Shown piece after piece: positions 62,801 through 64,000 of a stretch of 64,000 nucleotides of DNA; within the stretch, counting starts at the first letter, position 1; each line of letters starts with the position of its first letter. The stretch is from Apus apus (taxonomy: Eukaryota > Chordata > Aves > Apodiformes > Apodidae): contig NC_067282.1 in NCBI RefSeq assembly GCF_020740795.1, forward strand, positions 142,648,858 through 142,712,857, given 5' to 3'. The notes beneath the pieces were generated by a model. It was not told where the DNA came from. It saw only the letters and a list, made by a program, of their open reading frames with translations, and did not search any database. The position numbers and the translations under genes are program-made.

Positions 62801-63981
62801 CGGCCCAGGCCGCGCTGCGCCCCGGGCGCGGGTCCCACCGCCCCCCGGCCCCGCTCCTGCCCCCGGCCCCGCTCCTGCCCCCGGCCCCGCTCCTGCCCCC
62901 GGCCCCGCTCCTGCCCCCCGCCGGGGCCCCGCCAGCGCCGCCACGGGCCCTCGAGCTGCTCCGTGCAGAGCAGGCAGCGTGAAGCGGCAGGGAGGGCTCC
63001 CCTATCAGTGCCCACGGTCCTGAGCCCGGTCGTGGCCAGTACCCACTGGGCGGGTGCGCCGCCTGGAACCACTCCAGTCTCTCTTGACCCAGCGAGCCCC
63101 CATCTCAGACTTCCCCAGGCCCAAAAACCCGTTAGCAGGACTCCCGAGCGCTGCCCAGACCACCGTCTGGACTGCAACTACATCCTCTCTCTCAGTTGCA
63201 GCCTAAAGGGTTCGAAGTTGGAATGGTGACCTTCCAAAACAGGAGGTCCTGCTTTTCCCACCCTTGTCACCACAAGGGCAAAGAGGAAATTTCAGGACAT
63301 TCATGTCCTGGAATAGGATATAGATAGCTGGGACATCTGACACACCGCACAGCAACTGTACAACACAGACACACTGCCTCTTAGGCACTACACCAACAGG
63401 AGAAGGATGAGGAGCTGCCCACCCCACAGCAAGATGTAGTCTGGATTTTTCTGAAAAATCCCCTATGGCATGGTCCCTGTGGGATTCCTGTCCCCTCAGA
63501 AGGTCAGATGGTTGTAGAAGGTTCTCTGACTGCTATTCATGCTAGTTCCTACTAGCTCAGGAACTAGCTCAGGCACTATCCTACCACGAGCTCAGCTTCA
63601 ACCTGTATCATCTTGAGGATGAGAAAGGCTGAGAGGGGCAACCCTGCCCTTGCACCTACAACTTCCTACATGAACAGGCAGTGTGACACCTCATACAGGG
63701 AAACCATACCAGGGAGATAAAAGGGTAGGTAGGAGATGCCTTTTCCCACACATGCCATGGAAAGTGAGAAGAAGAGAGGATCTCAGTGGAGCCAAGCTGC
63801 TGGATTTCCATGCCTGCCTGGAGATAGCACTACAGACGTCCTGAGAGCTCAGGATCCTATTCCCTCACCGGCTGCATGGTGCCCCCAGCAATGATTACAG
63901 CACGGCATTCTTCCACCACCTTGGCAAAGTGGACAGCTGGGTTCAGTAAGAGGAATTTGAGGCTGCTCTGACCAACTGTGC
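56841..63981 (-). CDS. DDX11: DDX11 (ChlR1 helicase), C-terminal 317 codons in ten exons; 5' part outside window
   Basis: DDX11 is a superfamily 2, XPD-like Fe-S helicase that works at replication forks, supports sister-chromatid cohesion and unwinds G-quadruplexes. Only the 3' part is present. Joined exons on the - strand: 63981-63869, 62218-62146, 61798-61695, 60919-60770, 58831-58763, 58596-58496, 58074-57990, 57388-57313, 57133-56979 and 56870-56841. All boundaries are GT-AG and all phases close (956 nt, two bases completing a codon, then 317 codons and TGA). Visible signatures: [48 protein letters not shown], motif [30 protein letters not shown] and motif VI with [14 protein letters not shown]. 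The Walker A and Fe-S cysteine exons lie beyond the right edge. No frameshift or stop is seen, so this is not a pseudogene in the visible part. Confidence 0.97.
56979..57133 (-). CDS. DDX11: DDX11 exon ([10 protein letters not shown], motif VI)
   Basis: The acceptor is 'ccaccctgtacag'. It encodes (G)[36 protein letters not shown] and [15 protein letters not shown]. The donor is AAG|GTCAGA, phase 0. The first arginine is the expected arginine-finger residue of motif VI. Reading through the donor would add an unrelated tail, so the short last exon is preferred. Confidence 0.96.
57313..57388 (-). CDS. DDX11: DDX11 exon ([13 protein letters not shown])
   Basis: The acceptor is 'tctccttcccag'. 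The 76-nt exon encodes [20 protein letters not shown] and VNQSI plus the first base of a glycine codon; the donor is ATAG|GTAATT. VNQSIGRAIRH across the junction forms motif VI. Confidence 0.96.
57990..58074 (-). CDS. DDX11: DDX11 exon ([17 protein letters not shown])
   Basis: The acceptor is 'cccttgcag'. It encodes (R)[18 protein letters not shown] and [10 protein letters not shown]; the donor is ATG|GTAACA. It matches human [20 protein letters not shown]. Confidence 0.96.
58496..58596 (-). CDS. DDX11: DDX11 exon with helicase motif V
   Basis: The acceptor is 'cctctcctgcag'. It encodes [20 protein letters not shown] and [13 protein letters not shown] plus AG of an arginine codon; the donor is [20 protein letters not shown] is motif V, which couples ATP hydrolysis to DNA binding. 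Confidence 0.97.
58763..58831 (-). CDS. DDX11: DDX11 exon ([15 protein letters not shown])
   Basis: The acceptor is 'gcctgtaacag'. The 69-nt exon encodes exactly 23 codons, [20 protein letters not shown] followed by CIK, the counterpart of human [20 protein letters not shown]. The donor is AAG|GTAAGT. It is too short to appear as a clear open frame and is recognised by similarity and splice sites. Confidence 0.95.
60770..60919 (-). CDS. DDX11: DDX11 exon ([13 protein letters not shown])
   Basis: The acceptor is 'ctcatttgcag'. The exon is 150 nt, exactly 50 codons: [40 protein letters not shown] and [21 protein letters not shown] is helicase motif IV in this family. The donor is AAG|GTAATT. 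Confidence 0.97.
61695..61798 (-). CDS. DDX11: DDX11 exon ([10 protein letters not shown])
   Basis: The acceptor is 'tgtctccag'. It encodes (G)[34 protein letters not shown]. The donor is ATG|GTCAGT, phase 0. It corresponds to human HVIPPDNILPLVICSG. Confidence 0.96.
62146..62218 (-). CDS. DDX11: DDX11 exon inside GC-rich island
   Basis: The acceptor is 'cctggttcacag'. The 73-nt exon encodes [20 protein letters not shown] and EFSC plus one base of a glycine codon; the donor is TGCG|GTGAGC. It matches the family segment SDFRQQLL...VEFSCGHVIPPDNI when joined to the next exon. It is unusually GC-rich for this gene and sits at the edge of the CpG-rich, repeat-filled island. A long minus-strand open frame through the island (61997-62944) includes this exon, but the rest of it is repeat. 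Confidence 0.94.
62494..62753. repeat. GC-rich minisatellite, 21/22-bp unit, about 12 copies
   Basis: The unit is AGCCCCGGGCASRGCCYCCCC with one or two extra C residues. Three variants occur (CAGAGCC, CACGGCC, CACAGCC) in an ordered pattern, and the CACGG variant recurs exactly 108 bases apart (62593 and 62701), showing higher-order duplication. On the DDX11 sense strand the array is runs of four to eight G with short loops, so strongly G-quadruplex-prone in the pre-mRNA and in the non-template strand. Long open frames rich in Pro-Ala-Gly on both strands are caused by this array. Confidence 0.92.
62788..62806 (-). promoter_or_regulatory. CTCF-like binding motif
   Basis: Read on the minus strand, these 19 bases are GGGCCGGCAGGGGGCGCTA, a very close match to the CTCF core CCACCAGGGGGCGCTA, differing mainly at the ACC positions. 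It lies between the two tandem arrays in the DDX11 intron. Binding is a prediction from the motif only. Confidence 0.6.
62847..62918. repeat. 18-bp tandem array, four perfect copies
   Basis: GGCCCCGCTCCTGCCCCC starts at 62847, 62865, 62883 and 62901 with no mismatch apart from the array edges. Perfect copies indicate recent expansion or homogenisation. Confidence 0.92.
63869..63981 (-). CDS. DDX11: DDX11 exon (AGGTMQP exon), most 5' in window
   Basis: The acceptor 'ctcctcttcccag' lies at the right edge of the window. It encodes [20 protein letters not shown] and [17 protein letters not shown], matching the start of helicase domain 2, where the AGGT(M/L) motif is a landmark of XPD-like helicases. 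The donor is CCG|GTGAGG, phase 0. Confidence 0.95.
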
Positions 63982-64000
63982 CTGGGAAGAGGAGAGAAAC

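Larger units (their letters stand above)
61990..63000. other. DDX11: Intragenic CpG/GC-rich island in DDX11
   Basis: Composition jumps sharply from AT-leaning to very GC- and CpG-rich. The island overlaps one short exon (62146-62218), two tandem arrays and a CTCF-like site, all within or next to the intron between the AGGTMQP exon and the DFRQQLL exon. The true 5' end of DDX11 lies upstream of this window, so the island is not its main promoter. It could be an alternative promoter, a regulatory or insulator element, or simply GC-rich repeat expansion. Confidence 0.8.

Noticed and set aside
61997..62944. 315-codon minus-strand frame as a single DDX11 exon
   Set aside because: Only 62146-62218 matches DDX11 and it is bounded by proper splice sites. 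The upstream part is minisatellite and the downstream part is intron.
62237..63229. 330-codon plus-strand and 248-codon overlapping Pro-Ala-Gly-rich frames
   Set aside because: They are translations of the 21/22-bp and 18-bp tandem arrays in several frames, with no start context or homology.
1..64000. CRISPR arrays, bacterial operons, tRNA or rRNA genes
   Set aside because: The window is vertebrate nuclear DNA. No direct-repeat spacer arrays, ribosome binding sites or recognisable tRNA/rRNA sequences were seen by eye. A covariance-model scan would be needed to exclude small RNAs fully.

Overview
This window is vertebrate nuclear DNA, almost certainly from a bird. Four CR1 LINE pieces carry the avian-type 3' end (near 1945-2281, 12420-12472, 24044-24296 and 37371-37738). 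There is one intact solo LTR of ERVL type, introns are compact to moderate, and sparse GC-rich islands sit in an AT-leaning background. I cannot name the species.

Two protein-coding genes can be supported, and they face each other tail to tail. WASHC1 (WASH complex subunit 1) is on the + strand. Its probable promoter is a CpG island at about 12.48-13.1 kb, its first coding exon is at 24948-25101, and nine more coding exons run from 44799 to 55014. All splice phases close and give a complete 474-residue protein. DDX11 (ChlR1, a Fe-S family DNA helicase) is on the - strand and runs off the right edge. Its last ten coding exons lie between 63981 and 56841 and encode the C-terminal 317 residues, including helicase motifs V and VI and the stop codon.

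Layout: 1-12.4 kb is intergenic or upstream DNA with one CR1 copy and no recognisable gene. 12.42-13.1 kb is a CR1 fragment abutting a CpG-island promoter with YY1, NRF1 and ETS/CRE-like motifs. 13.1-24.9 kb is the presumed 5'UTR intron of WASHC1, containing a 537-bp solo LTR (20948-21484) flanked by a perfect 5-bp target duplication, and a reverse CR1. 25.1-44.8 kb is one 19.7-kb intron with a forward CR1. 44.8-55.6 kb is the compact body of WASHC1 with two polyadenylation signals. 55.6-56.3 kb is a very short intergenic gap. 56.3-64 kb is the 3' part of DDX11. It is interrupted by a GC-rich island at about 62.0-63.0 kb that holds one exon, a 21/22-bp minisatellite with a 108-bp higher-order repeat, a strong CTCF-like motif and an 18-bp tandem array.

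The two products act in different places. WASHC1 drives Arp2/3-dependent actin assembly on endosomes, and DDX11 works in replication, sister-chromatid cohesion and G-quadruplex unwinding. Their adjacency is a conserved synteny, not an operon-like functional unit. It matches the WASH/DDX11L tail-to-tail block that was copied to human chromosome ends. I did not find an undescribed system. The most interesting signals are the G-quadruplex-prone minisatellite plus CTCF-like site inside the gene of a G-quadruplex helicase, and the promoter and repeat details.
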